Assembly (NCBI GenBank): GCA_016584305.1
Contig: JACEEZ010025355.1
Location: forward strand, 197,501-261,500
Reading direction: 5' to 3'
DNA length: 64,000 bases
DNA from: Chionoecetes opilio
Lineage: Eukaryota > Arthropoda > Malacostraca > Decapoda > Majidae
In this document: piece after piece, positions 46,004 to 56,795 of the stretch
Layout: each line of letters starts with the position of its first letter
Position numbering within the stretch: the stretch's first letter is position 1
Notes under the pieces: generated by a model
The model's input: the letters and a program-made list of their open reading frames with translations, nothing else
Told to the model about the DNA's origin: nothing
Database searches by the model: none
Program-made: the position numbers and the translations under genes

Positions 46004-46516
46004 TCAATGAAGGTTCTTTGTGGCATGATTGCTGTGCATGTGATCCTTTAGGCCCTCCCTATGAGAGGCCCGGTAGGAACACTGGGAACATGCAAAAGGC
46101 TTCTCCCCGGTATGGACTCTGATATGCCTCACAAGACAAGCTTTCAGTGAACAGCGATAATTACAATGGGCGCATTGGAAAGGCTTCTTCCCAGTATGGA
46201 CTCTGATATGCCTCAAAAGATTAGCTTTCAGTGAACAGCAATAATTACAATGGGGACATTGGAAAGGCTTCTCCCCTGTGTGTTTCATCCCATGGCGTTT
46301 AAAATGGGCCTTGAGGGTAGTTTTGTAAGGACAAAAGGGACACTGGTGTTCCTTGGTGGACAGTTTGGTGCCATCATGAGAGGCATCATCCCACACTATA
46401 CTGGCAAAGGATGGCCCACTTTGCTGCTGCCCTTCCCCAGTGCCAACCATCAGCTGTTGAGAGAGACTTTGATGAGGCAAGCAGTCAGTCATTCTAAGAA
46501 ATGTGAAAGTCCACAT
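46004..46516 (-). CDS. ZNF7: C2H2 zinc-finger coding segment, 4 fingers
   Basis: Fingers: KAHFKRH; CPHC(NYCC) LKANLLRH; CAHC LKACLVRH; terminal CSQC HREGLKDHMHSNH, ending ATKNLH. One linker GKKPFQC. The lead has GTKLST in place of GTKQST. Closest to ZNF5, from which it lacks two internal fingers. Likely exon start 46453. Confidence 0.77.
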   Translation of the reverse strand: MWTFTFLRMTDCLPHQSLSQQLMVGTGEGQQQSGPSFASIVWDDASHDGTKLSTKEHQCPFCPYKTTLKAHFKRHGMKHTGEKPFQCPHCNYCCSLKANLLRHIRVHTGKKPFQCAHCNYRCSLKACLVRHIRVHTGEKPFACSQCSYRASHREGLKDHMHSNHATKNLH

Positions 46517-47729
46517 AAATCTTAATTAAGGCGTTTACAATAGAATGTTGTTTATTAAGTCTGTGTTAAGGTGTAAAGAAATCAATGAAAAGATCAACAG
46601 AAATGAGTTGTGTATTTTGGCTGGACAATGTGAAATGCAGCTTTTCGTGCGTTATCTTGAATGTGAATATTAGTCATAATCAGGGGATATTTAGTCTGTA
46701 AGAGCTCTTTAAGTTATAGAAGTAAGGATGAAATAAGATCAGGTCTAGTTAGTACTATGAAATTCCAAGATGATAATAAGCAGAGTGCAAGAATGTAAGA
46801 AATACAAGTGATAGATTCAACACCAAAGAAAAACAATGGTACTGAAGACCCTAAATAAGAAACTTTAGATGACAAATTTTAGCAAACTAAAGCTTATTCG
46901 TTATCATTACAATGGAATTAAAGGTAATCGGAAGTTAAGGGGATCGGACTCAAATTCTGGTGATTCTTTTTTATTTATTGAAATTTGTTGTGTCAACTCG
47001 TTGGGTTCAGGCGCGAGCGGAACCACCCGCTGGCTGGCGTAGAGGGCAGTCCTTTCCTTTAAATGGCCGCGTATTTAAAGGCCAGGCTCACGCTGCCACG
47101 CCTACTTTTTTCTCTTGACATATATATATATATTTTTCCCGTTTCTTTACAGTGCTTTTTGCGTATTTCATTTTCTAATATCGATGTATGACAACTGCGG
47201 CTAAGTTCCCTGGCAGGCAGCAAGGCGGAGGGAGGAAGGGAGCCGAGGGACAGATTAGTGATCGATAAACTGCATACTCATGCTGCCTTGCCAACCTCTG
47301 GCTTTTGTTGGCTTCATTCTGTTTTTCATTCATTCTGGCTTCATTCCAAGCTCTGGCTACAACAGAGCAAGGCAAAATCTGCTGGCCTGAAGAGAGTAAC
47401 AATCGTGTCCCAGTTCACAATAATCGAGCACAATTTTGGATACGAGGCCAACAAATTCCTGGAATTCTTTGGCTTTTCCTCAACATCCCAAGCTGTGACT
47501 TCAAGGAGGAGAATGGATAAAATCAAAATATCAACTAGGTAAACACACTAAGAAGCGGAAAAGGACAAGAGAAAAGGCAACACCTGGTGGACCTGACTAC
47601 AAGCCCGGTGGCTTTGATGTGGGATCGTCCGTGGCGACAAGGAGGTGCTTGGCTACCACTAATGCCCTACCTTTAAGGGATAATATGTTGTTGATATATA
47701 TGTGTGTTATTTACACAAACATGCATATA
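46517..47729. repeat. Upstream flank plus block B first part (copy 4)
   Basis: Matches 20236-21420 and 36037-37240. Carries the same TATA-like and donor-like marks (47070-47079; 47538/47539). A 94-codon plus-strand frame (47258-47542) is the longest version of the conserved exon-like segment. Function unknown. Confidence 0.6.
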
Positions 47730-48430
47730 CAGGGAAGTCCCGTTATACGAGTATTCGGTATACGAGAAATCAATGATACGAGCTGAGTAAATTAGGGTCT
47801 ATTTTCAATATACGAGATCGAAAATCCAATGCTACGACATTCAAACATTGTGTTTGTTGTGTTTGGTATAATTTTGTAGCAGTACCAAGGTTGGGGCCGC
47901 ACACCTGGCTAATTACCCCTAAAGGTCAGGCCGAACACCATGCTAATTACCCTTCAGGTCACGCCTTGATTGGGGTGACCTGACTGGGGTCAATCAAAAT
48001 CCCCCTTTGTCCAGCCCGGGAGTCCTGTATTCAGTCAGTTACCTACCAACCACCACAGTGAGAGGAACACAGGGAGAGGAGGAGTTGTGTTCCTCTCACT
48101 TTAGTGGTTGGTAGGTAACTGAGTGAATACAGGACTCCCGGGCTGGACATAGGGGGATTTTGGTTGACCCCAGTCAGGTCACCCCAAGCAAGGCTTGACC
48201 AGAAGGGTAATTAGCCGGGTGCACAGCCTGACCTTTAGGGGTAATTAGCCAGGTGTGCGGCCTCAACCTTGGGACCTCTACAGTTTATTTTAGCTTGAAA
48301 AACATGTCTTTGATGGGGTCCTGGAACCAAACCTATATTTTACCATTAGTTATGTATTTCGCTATATGAGATTTCGCTTTACGAATGTGCCAGGTGGAAC
48401 CTAACTGCTCGTATCTTCGGGACTTCCCTG
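47730..48430. mobile_element. Tigger-like CAGGGAGGTCCCG family, copy 2, with palindrome
   Basis: CAGGGAAGTCCCGTTATACG and inverted right end gggacttccctg, TA-flanked. Its core is the long inverted repeat 47885-48271. No transposase. Confidence 0.88.
47885..48271. repeat. Approximately 387-bp palindrome (foldback) with 170-180 bp arms
   Basis: ccaaggttggggccgcacac at left is mirrored by gtgcggcctcaaccttgg at right. The arms run to a centre near 48080 (gagaggaacac / gtgttcctctc). Half-arm copies occur at about 56170-56430. Confidence 0.9.
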
Positions 48431-48836
48431 TATACATCAACAACAGGGGACCAGGAGCCTGAATGCTTGAAGAGTCCGACTAGGCGAGGGGGACCCTCCC
48501 CCACATGGCCACACAGGAGTAGTCAAAACGTGACCTGAACTTGACCTGACCACGCACTACTGACCTCCCAGGGCTGGCTAATGGATTATATATGCAAGTA
48601 AATATTCACATTTTATATTCCTCTCTATTATTTTATCTGTATGGTGGTGTAGTGGGCAACATAAATGTGCAATTATCTTGAAACAAATTTTTTTGCATGA
48701 AAGTTAGAATAATTCTGCATGTAATTCAACGATTTCAAACACTCTTGTTGCAAAATAATCCTGACACTGGTATCTATTAACAATAGCATTGCTAGACCTT
48801 CCTTCCCTTAGCCAAATTTATTAACGATCTTTCAAT
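48431..48836. repeat. Block B (copy 4) remainder, truncated
   Basis: Matches 21420-21830, ending at the point where the jerky element would start (ttcaatgacg), then joins ZNF8's 3' flank. No gene. Confidence 0.75.
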
Positions 48837-48999
48837 GACGATTTGCTGCACGACGAGAGGGCAGTGTGATTGAATACTCGAGGGAGCAAGGAAGGGTGGG
48901 AGAGTTAAAGGACTGCAGTGTGCAGGAAGGTACTGGATGTTTGGGATCCGTGAGGGGAAAAAGTTTGTCCCTCTGTAACCATTGCTTCCATATCAATGA

Positions 49000-50177
49000 A
49001 GGTTCTTTGTGGCATGTTTGCTGCGCATGTGATCCTTTAGGCTCTCCCTACGAGAGGCCAGGTAGGAACACTGGGAACATGCAAAAGGCTTCTCCCCGGT
49101 ATGGATGATATGCTTCACAAGGCTAGCTTTCTGTGAACAGCGATAATTACAATGGGGACATTGGAAAGGCTTCTCCCCTAGTATGGATTCTGATATGCCT
49201 CACAAGGCTAGCTTTCTGTGAACAGCGATAATTACAATGGGGACATTGGAAAGGCTTCTCCCCGGTATGGACTCTGATATGCTTCACAAGGCTAGCTTTC
49301 TGTGAACAGCGATAATTACAATGGGGACATTGGAAAGGCTTCTCCCCTAGTATGGATTCTGATATGCCTCACAAGGCTAGCTTTCTGTGAACAGCGATAA
49401 TTACAATGGGGACATTGGAAAGGCTTCTCCCCAGTATGGACTCTGATATGCTTCACAAGGCTAGCTTTCTCTGAACAGCGATAATTACATTGGGGACATT
49501 GGAAAGGCTTCTCCCCTGTATGGACTCTGATATGCTTCACAAGGCTAGCTTTCTGTGAACAGCGATAATTACAATGGGGACATTGGAAAGGCTTCTCCCC
49601 TAGTATGGATTCTGATATGCCTCACAAGGCTAGCTTTCTGTGAACAGCGATAATTACAATGTGTGCATTGGTAAGGCTTCTCCCCAGTATGGACTCTGAT
49701 ATGCTTCACAAGGCTAGCTTTCTCTGAACAGCGATAATTACAATGGGGACATTGGAAAGGCTTCTCCCCAGTATGGACTCTGATATGCTTCACAAGGCTA
49801 GCTTTCTCTGAACAGCGATAATTACAATGGGGACATTGGAAAGGCTTCTCCCCTGTATGGACTCTGATATGCCTAACAAGGCTAGCTTTCAGTGAACAGC
49901 AATAATTACAATGGGGACATTGGAAAGGCTTCTCCCCTGTGTGTTTCATCCCATGGTGTGTAAAACTGTCCTTGCGGGTAGTTTTGTAAGGACAAAAGGG
50001 ACACTGGTGTTCCTTGGTGGACTGTTCGGTACCATCATGAGAGGCATCATCCCACACTATACTGGCAAAGGATGGCCCACTTTGCTGCTGCCCTTCCCCA
50101 GTGCCAACCATCAGCTGTTGAGAGAGACTTTGATGAGGCAAGCAGTCAGTCATTCTAAGAAATGTGAAAGTCGACAT
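49000..50177 (-). pseudogene. ZNF8: 12-finger C2H2 segment broken by three identical one-base insertions
   Basis: The lead and first five fingers are open to 49569 (KDSFTHH; CPHC LKASLVRH; two [28 protein letters not shown]). Then CATACTAGGGGAG replaces CATACTGGGGAG, adding one base near 49602, after which the frame hits a stop within ten codons (GEAFPMSPL). The same insertion recurs near 49349 and 49180. Three further fingers lie between the first two sites, two between the next pair, and two after the last, ending with the usual ATKNLH-type terminal finger, where HIIHT replaces HIRVHT by a 3-base loss. Fingers are 84-bp units. As read, the product would be a five-finger protein with a short novel tail. 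Likely exon start 50114. Confidence 0.75.
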
Positions 50178-50344
50178 AAATCTTAACCCCCTCGCATTCC
50201 GTAATGATATTTATGAATTCTTTCCAGTGGCAGCCCGTGGGAGAGGCCCTCAGAAGGGCTTTTCTATGCGTAAAAAAGTTTACTTTCCAGTCGAATTTTC
50301 CCCTACACCAAATACTCTTTATCATAATAAATGTTATACTATTA

Positions 50345-53065
50345 CACTGGTTAACAACAAATTTATTGTCTAAGTTTTTTTAGCTGATTTAGGACAATTT
50401 TGATGTACTGAATCCAAAAATCACATTGATTTGGTCAATCAGGTCAACTTTTTGATCTATCGCCACATGATGTTATTTTACGTTCTTGTTTACATGTACG
50501 GGTATTTTCTATATATATATGAAATCGTCCTCCGTATACAACACCGTACTTGCAGTAGATAATTCCACTAATCCAATAATTCCACCAATTCAGATAGTTC
50601 CAAGGGTGTGGTCCTAAACAATGTCACCAACTAGGAATTCTTCGGAATCACGATCCCTGGATTTTACACTCCTCTGTTGTTCTTCCTCTTCTTCTCTTCA
50701 ACTTTTACTTCTTTACTTGAACACTTTTTATTAAACCCATTGCAGTACTGCATCCCCCTTTGGGATACCTTGTGTGGTGTTGTGTGATATCTGCTATCGT
50801 CTTTCCGATAGGCAGACTCCCTTTTCTTGATTCATCGTGCCTAGGATACTGCAGTAGCATAGAGGCTGCTACAGATCCTCGGTATACCCCCTACCCAAGC
50901 ACTGATTAATTTCTTCCTACTGCTTGAATTATGATGCAAAATTCTTTCTTATTTCTTTAAATAAACGAATTCTGAAGTGTTTACATGCGCCAATTCTTGA
51001 CTAACTGGTAATTTTCTTTTGCAGGTGAATGAAATGGATTCGGCCAGATGATCTTGCAAAAATAAGCCCGATGTATTCTGCTACATCTGCGGCGAATACA
51101 CCGTTGTTCCTAACAGGAATCCAGTCACAAGTTTCATAAAGCGTGCTTACCATAGTTATTTTGGTATGAAACTTGGTGACCAGGATAAAGCTTGGGCGCC
51201 ACACATGGTATGCAAGACATGCACCAAGTATCTGAGTTGTTGGACCAAGGGCAAGAAGAGTTGTCTGAAGTTTGGAATTCCCATGGTTTGGAGGGAGCCG
51301 ACAAACCATGGCACTGACTGCTACTTCTGCACTATTGATTTGACTGGGATCAACAGAAAGAACCGGAGCAGCCTCAAGTATCCTAATCTTGAATCAGCAC
51401 GTCGCCCTGTAGCTCATTGTGATGAAATTCCAGTACCTGTCTTTGGAGAACTTCCTGACATTAGTGACGAAGATTCCTCCAGTGTTGAAGAAAATGAAGA
51501 AGTGGTTCATGACGATGATGCTCCACATCCTTTTTCCCAAAAGGAGCTAAATGATCTAGTTCGCGATCTCAGCTTGTCAAAGTCCTCTGCCGAACTGTAG
51601 GCATCCAGATTGAAGGGAAAAAACCTACTCTCTGACAGTGCTCGCATCACCTTCTACCGCAACAGACATCAAGAGTACCTCCATTTTTTCTCTGAAGAGA
51701 AGGACTTGGTGTACTGTACAGATATTGCGCAGCTTCTGCACAAGATTGGAGTGCCACAGTACCAACCCGAAGATCAGAGACTGTTCATTGACAGCTGCAA
51801 GCGATCGCTGAAATGTGTTCTGCTGCACAACGGCAACCAGTTTGCCTCTGTACCCCTCGCTCATTCGACTACACTGAAGGAGAAGTATGAAGCGGTGAAG
51901 TACGTGCTGGAGAAAATTCGTTATGATCAGCATGAGTGGTTGATTTGTGTTGACCTGAAGATGGTAAACTTTTTGTTGGGACAACAGTCCGGGTTCACCA
52001 AGTACCCGTGCTTTCTGTGCATGTGGGATAGTAGGGACCGAGCTCAGCATTACACAAGAAGGACTGGCCTGTACGGAAGGAATTGGTGCCTTGCAGAGCA
52101 AGGAACGTCATAAACAACCCTCTGGTGGACAGAGACAGGATACTTTTCCCACCGCTGCACATCAAGCTCGGCTTGATCAAACAGTTCACCAAAGCTCTGG
52201 ACAAGGATGGTGGCTGCTTCACTTACTTGTGCCACGCTTTTCCAGGATTGACCATGGAAAAGTTGAAAGCTGGCATCTTTGACGGTCCTCAACTCTCAGC
52301 TCATCAGAGATCCAGAGAAAACTCAATGAACAAAGTGGAACTGGAAGCGTGGAAGGCTTTTGTTCTGGTCGTGAAGAACTTTCTTGGCAACAACAAGGCC
52401 AGGAACTACGCAGAACTTGTCACCAATATGCTGACTGCTTTCAGAAACCTCGGATGCAACATGAGCATCAAAATGCATTACTTATTCTCACATATGGATC
52501 GGTTTCCTGAGAATCTGGGATCAATGATCGACGAGCAAGGGGAGAGATTCCATCAGGACATGAAAGTGATGGAGACCAGGTATCAGGGACGCTGGGATGC
52601 AGTCATGATGGCTGATTACTGTTGGACTCTGAAGAGAGACATCCCTGCCGCTGAGCATTCTAGGAGTTCGAAGAAACGGAAGTTCAAGCCCTGAATTTTG
52701 AACAATGATGACCTAACATCCAATTTACATGTACTACTTACCTTTATCAATGTCTACTATTCAATGTACACTAATCAATTTTTGTAACATTTAATTAATG
52801 AATTGTGTTAGAAAACTATTTTATTTCTCTTAATTTAAAAAAACCTATTTCGGATGAGAAATATTAACAAAAATCAACCGAAAATGTCACAAAAATGTAA
52901 TCGATTTAGTCAGAAGATTGGATTTAAAAAAAATCAATTTAGCACAAAAACCTGACCTGATCGAGAGAAATGGATGTCATTTTCGGATTCAGCGGTGCAA
53001 AATTGTCCTAAATCTGTTGAAAAAACTTAGCCGACTTACATTTTTTTTTTTTTTGTAACCCAGTG
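50345..53065 (+). mobile_element. 2.7-kb CACTG-ended transposon with TTA target duplication, superfamily unassigned
   Basis: Left CACTGGTTAACAACAAATTT, right inverse ending TTGTAACCCAGTG, followed by long subterminal inverted similarity (TTTAGGACAATTTTG in both). TTA at 50342-50344 and 53066-53068. The flanks together rebuild the foldback arm (atactgTTAtcttcg in 57320), confirming the insertion. CACTG ends with 3-bp duplication are compatible with the CACTA group, but the protein does not let me confirm that. Confidence 0.8.
51033..52694 (+). pseudogene. Transposon-encoded protein of a multi-copy arthropod family, broken
   Basis: One long protein of about 550 residues can be followed from ATG 51033. 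An N-terminal cysteine-rich part (FCYICGEYT, VCKTCTKYL, DCYFC) suggests zinc binding. Next is an acidic stretch (about 51460-51530), then FSQKELNDLVRDLSLS. After a TAG at 51598 it continues in frame with LSDSARITFYRNRH, CVDLKMVNFLLGQQSGFTKY, PCFLCMWDSR; after a one-base shift near 52055 it continues with PPLHIKLGLIKQFTKALDK, FPENLGSMIDEQGERFHQDM and RYQGRWDAVMMADYCW, ending in a basic tail KKRKFKP. A paired shift at about 52283-52310 hides QLIRDPE. Also a TGA near 51048. I recall similar proteins as repeated, unnamed arthropod genes; I cannot name the superfamily or assign catalytic residues. Confidence 0.7.
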
Positions 53066-53310
53066 TTATCTTTGTAGATGTTTGTTCCATAAGATTATCA
53101 CATAAAAAACTGTAAAGCACACAAAACAAATGCCATTATGAGACTGAATAAATGTGCATAAACAGTAAATTGACTTCAACTCTTCCCTAGTAAAATATTT
53201 CTGAGAAAGCATTCAATGTGTTGCATACCAAAGAAGCGGAATTATACCAGTCATCCATAGAAACAATTAATTTTCTGATAAATGAATATGCATCGTGGTA
53301 AAAGTAGTGT
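53066..53310. repeat. Diverged foldback-family arm
   Basis: ttatctttgtagatgtttgt, aaaaaactgtaaagca, aatgccattatgagactga, ttctgataaatgaata all match the arm of 15865-16823 in order. Its left continuation is at 50320-50344, split by the CACTG transposon. Confidence 0.7.
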
Positions 53311-53873
53311 AAACTAAATATTTCTCTCAAAACAATTTTTTTTTTTTACATTTTCTCGATTTTTTCAGCAATGTTTTATGATACAGCTTTGGGTTTTGTT
53401 TAACTGTGTAGAGCTCCTGAAAACAAAAAAAATGAATGTAAGCTTTTAGTACTATGTCAAAAACTTTTTTTGGGTGAATATTTCTTGATAATTTTATCAA
53501 ACACCCGATAAATGCGGACGGTGTAGAAAGTTCCCACCTTCTTTTCTCGAAACTTTTCTCACTAAAGAAATTTTCTATGTATGCATATAAATGACAATTT
53601 TCATCAGCAGTTCTGGGATGTCTTCAGAATATTCGTATCTGCAATATTTCCTGAGATATATCCGTGTAAACTTGACCATCTACTAGCAGTGAAATATTAT
53701 TTACAAACTATATATTTTGGTTAGTTGGTTTGGAAAATATGCACGAAAGTTGTAAAGATGATATGTCCACACTGTAAAGACAAGAATGCCACCAAGCAAT
53801 AATTTCTAGCCTCAATAATTTCGGAGATGGAGAATTTTTGAGCTGAAGCCAAACCGCATTCTTCTCTGCCCAT

Positions 53874-53935
53874 GGAAACATGAGACAGAAGGCGGGGACT
53901 ATAGCATTCGTCCCCGCCTTCTGTCTCATGTTTCC
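53874..53935. repeat. Perfect 25-bp stem hairpin
   Basis: 53874-53898 and 53911-53935 are exact inverse complements (ggaaacatgagacagaaggc at the outer part), with a 12-base loop. Not a terminator context. The flanks are not inverted, so it may be a local inverted duplication. Confidence 0.9.
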
Positions 53936-54743
53936 AATATTTGGTGGGATAGACTGTAGTAACAAGAAACAAAAAAAAATTCATGCATCCACCCACATAC
54001 GCACACACATACGCTCAAAGTCAACCATCACAACGAAAATGCACTTGTTTCAGTATATTTTTTTCAAACACACCAAATAATCAATGTACACATAAAACCA
54101 TAGTGTAGGTGCAAACACGAAGTAATAGAAATCAAAATGTGTGCATGTGTATATATAAAACAAAATTACCCGTGTGTACAATTAATGTAAGTCTACTCGC
54201 ACTGCACAGTTTCAGTTTCTATATCATCACCTCGACAACATACACGTCAATCATTCAGGCTAATAGGCTATATAGGATAATAGGATATAAATTGCTATAA
54301 ACTTCGTTCATGAGCTTGAACTGTCCGTTATCAACCGTTATACGATTATGTATAGCCTATTTCCAGTACATATTATCGTGATCCTCATTATATATGCACT
54401 GACATGTCATTCACATAGATTTATTATGCAACAAATACACGCTAAAGCACTGAATGCAGACTTTTGAGTCACCGCTTGGCCTTTAAACCACCGCCACTCA
54501 TAATGCCCTAACAGACTGACTGCCGGGAGGCAACTATAATATTTGATCTGCGCTCTACCATAAGAATGCTGACAGAGGGTTACAGATAATTAATTTATAA
54601 ATACACGGCCACCTCGATTTACGAATGGGTTACGTTCCTGAAAAACTGTTTGTAAATCGAAAATTCGTAAATCAAATGTATTTTTCCCATTTAACCCCAT
54701 TATTTAATTTGAGATACGTTCCTCTTTGGACCGAAACTCCCTA

Positions 54744-54843
54744 CCGTAGAGAACACTAAAGTCGCCAGGACAACTTTTTTTCTTCGATTTACAGACGTGT
54801 GGTGGCGTTAATACTTCCCTTATTACATCCATGTTATCTACGG
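54744..54843. mobile_element. 100-bp mariner-like MITE
   Basis: CCGTAGAGAACACTAAAGTC at left and gttatctacgg at right, with TA on both sides; a short relative of 31051-31719. Confidence 0.75.
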
Positions 54844-55079
54844 TACACAGTCTGATTTCTGTTTATCTTATTGGATTCTGGGAAACATTTTCTCTATGAA
54901 CTTCCGTCGCAAATCATTACTTTTGGAGATAATGACATGTTGTTCACAGGGAGGCGAGAGACAAGTGTTTACGAGCGCCTCACTCTTCTTCCTCTTGTGA
55001 CCTGCATCGCCTCTGTTCTTCCCTTACCGTGGACACTTTTTTAATGCACTCAAAGGGGTAGCACTTTTAGCACTTGACA

Positions 55080-55272
55080 TAATCTTCTCCTTGTCCTTCT
55101 TAATAGTTACGACAGTCGACGGGGAAAGGCTAAACCAATTAGCCATGTCCTTCACTCGCACGCCTTCGTCAAATTTCTTGACAATCGCTATCTTAAACTC
55201 TAGTTATGGCTTTTCTGGCTTTCTTGGGCTTAGGACCACCTACACTAGCACTGGCACCATGCTTGGGAGGCA
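55080..55272 (-). pseudogene. Tigger1-like transposase N-terminus
   Basis: The minus strand begins MPPKHGASASVGGPKPKKAR at 55272, then KAIT and, after stops and a shift, DEGVRVKDMA-like and WFSLSPSTV-like readings of the pogo HTH. It retains the HTH part that the copy at 6223 has lost. Not functional. Confidence 0.8.
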
Positions 55273-55786
55273 TTATTCACTGAAATAATCACTGAAATGT
55301 CTTGATTATACACAATAATGTTCATAAACACAGCACGACCGGTCGGAGAATATGTAAACAAACAATCTTGAGCGTCCCCGCGTGTGTATGTGCTGAGCCA
55401 ATGGTTCTGTTTACTGAACTTTTTACAATATTTAGGTGTTATAAATATTCTTACTATTTATGTATTAAATTTTTTTGTTTTTTTTGTTTATGAATTTATG
55501 AACTTTTGTTCGTAACTTCGAATTATTCGTGTGTAAACTGAATTTTGGGACAAAATAATTTTTTTCGTATCTTCGAAAATTCGTAAATAGAGTGTTCGTA
55601 AATCGCGGTGAGTGTAGATCAGCTTACTAAACACTTGCCCAAAAATGACACAGATAGCATTATTTATCGATTTTAGGCGAATATTTTTCTGCCGCGGAGG
55701 GCTGAATGACGCGTTTCGTGTCATAGGTGTTTCAGACATCACCTCTCGAATGACGCGAAATGCGTCATAGAATGCGAGGAGGTTAA

Positions 55787-56015
55787 TTAAGGCATTTACA
55801 ATAGAATTTTGTTTATTAAGTCTGTGTTAAGGTGTAAAGAAATCAATGAAAAGATCAACAGAAATGAGTTGTGTATTTTGGCTGGACAATGTGAAATGCA
55901 GCTTTTCTTGCGTTATCTTGAATGTGAATATTAGTCATAATCAGGGGAGATTTAGTCTGTGAGAGCTCCTTAAGTTATAGAAGTAAGGATGAAATATGAT
56001 CAGGTCTAGTTAGTA
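55787..56015. repeat. ZNF8 upstream flank, continued past the 5.6-kb insertion
   Basis: Same text as 20245-20475, ending at the TA where the next element is inserted. No gene. Confidence 0.75.
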
Positions 56016-56638
56016 CAGGGAGGTCCCGTTATATGAGCATTCGGTAGACGAGAATCCGATGATACGAGATGTGTAAATTAGGGTCTATTTTCAATATACG
56101 AGATGAAAAATCCAATGATACAACATTCAAACTGGGGTGAGTAAAATTATCAAGTTCAAAATGCTTGCCCTACCACTCCCGGGCTGGACAAAGGGGGATT
56201 TGGTTGACCCCAGTGAGGTCACCCTTAGCAAGCCGTGACCTGAAGGGTAATTAAGCATATGGCGCAGCCTGACATTTAGGGGTAATTAGCAGGTGTGCGG
56301 CCCCAACCTTTGGACCGCAGTCAGGTCACCCCTAGCAAGGCGTGACCTGAAGGGTAATTAAACATGTGGCGAGGCCTGACCTTTAGGGGTAATTAGCAAA
56401 TGTGCTGCCCCAACCTTGGGACCGCTACACTACCTTCTCTTGTATCATGTGGCGTCCCCTACATTACAACGTCTTTTTTGCTTGTTATGCATGTTTTATG
56501 TTTAATTAATGTGCAGTTATGTTATTTTGTGTGCTATTTTCTCTTTCAGAATTCTTTTTCTACAGAATAGGTAGTACAGTGTGGGTAATATAGACGTTGT
56601 GTGTTTGTTGTGTTTGCTATAATTTATTTTAGCTTGAA

Positions 56639-56676
<38 letters not shown>

Positions 56677-56795
56677 GATGGGGTCCTGGAACCAAACCTA
56701 TATTTTACCATTAGTTATGTGTTTCGTTATACGAGATTTCGCTTTACGAGTATGCCAGGTGGAACCTAACTGCTCGTATCTTCGGGACCTCCCTG
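56016..56795. mobile_element. Tigger-like CAGGGAGGTCCCG family, copy 3
   Basis: TA-flanked with matching ends. Carries one arm and a duplicated half-arm (about 56180-56430, accctt/cctagcaag...gtgacctgaaggg twice) of the palindrome seen in copy 2. A poly-T run is at 56641-56671. Confidence 0.88.

Larger units (their letters stand above)
54604..55614 (-). mobile_element. Tigger1-like element, copy 2 (minus strand), decayed
   Basis: CACGGCCACCTCGATTTACG at left; right end with CGCGGTGAGTG at 55614; TA at both sides. The 100-bp MITE 54744-54843 is nested in it. Confidence 0.85.
50187..55782. mobile_element. 5.6-kb TTAA-flanked composite element in ZNF8 upstream flank
   Basis: TTAA at 50183-50186 and 55783-55786. 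Ends CCCCCTCGCATTC and GAATGCGAGGAGG are inverted (12 of 13). Sister units read cttaattaaggcg without interruption. The interior holds the CACTG-ended transposon, foldback relics, a hairpin and a Tigger relic, but no piggyBac transposase that I can see. The right part repeats gacgcg / cgcgtca words like the small TTAA MITEs. 53311-53870 and 53936-54603 hold no recognisable gene. Confidence 0.82.

Noticed and set aside
1562..50177. Naming the zinc-finger locus lola
   Set aside because: Only the layout is similar; no BTB exon or diagnostic sequence is in the window, so no symbol is given.
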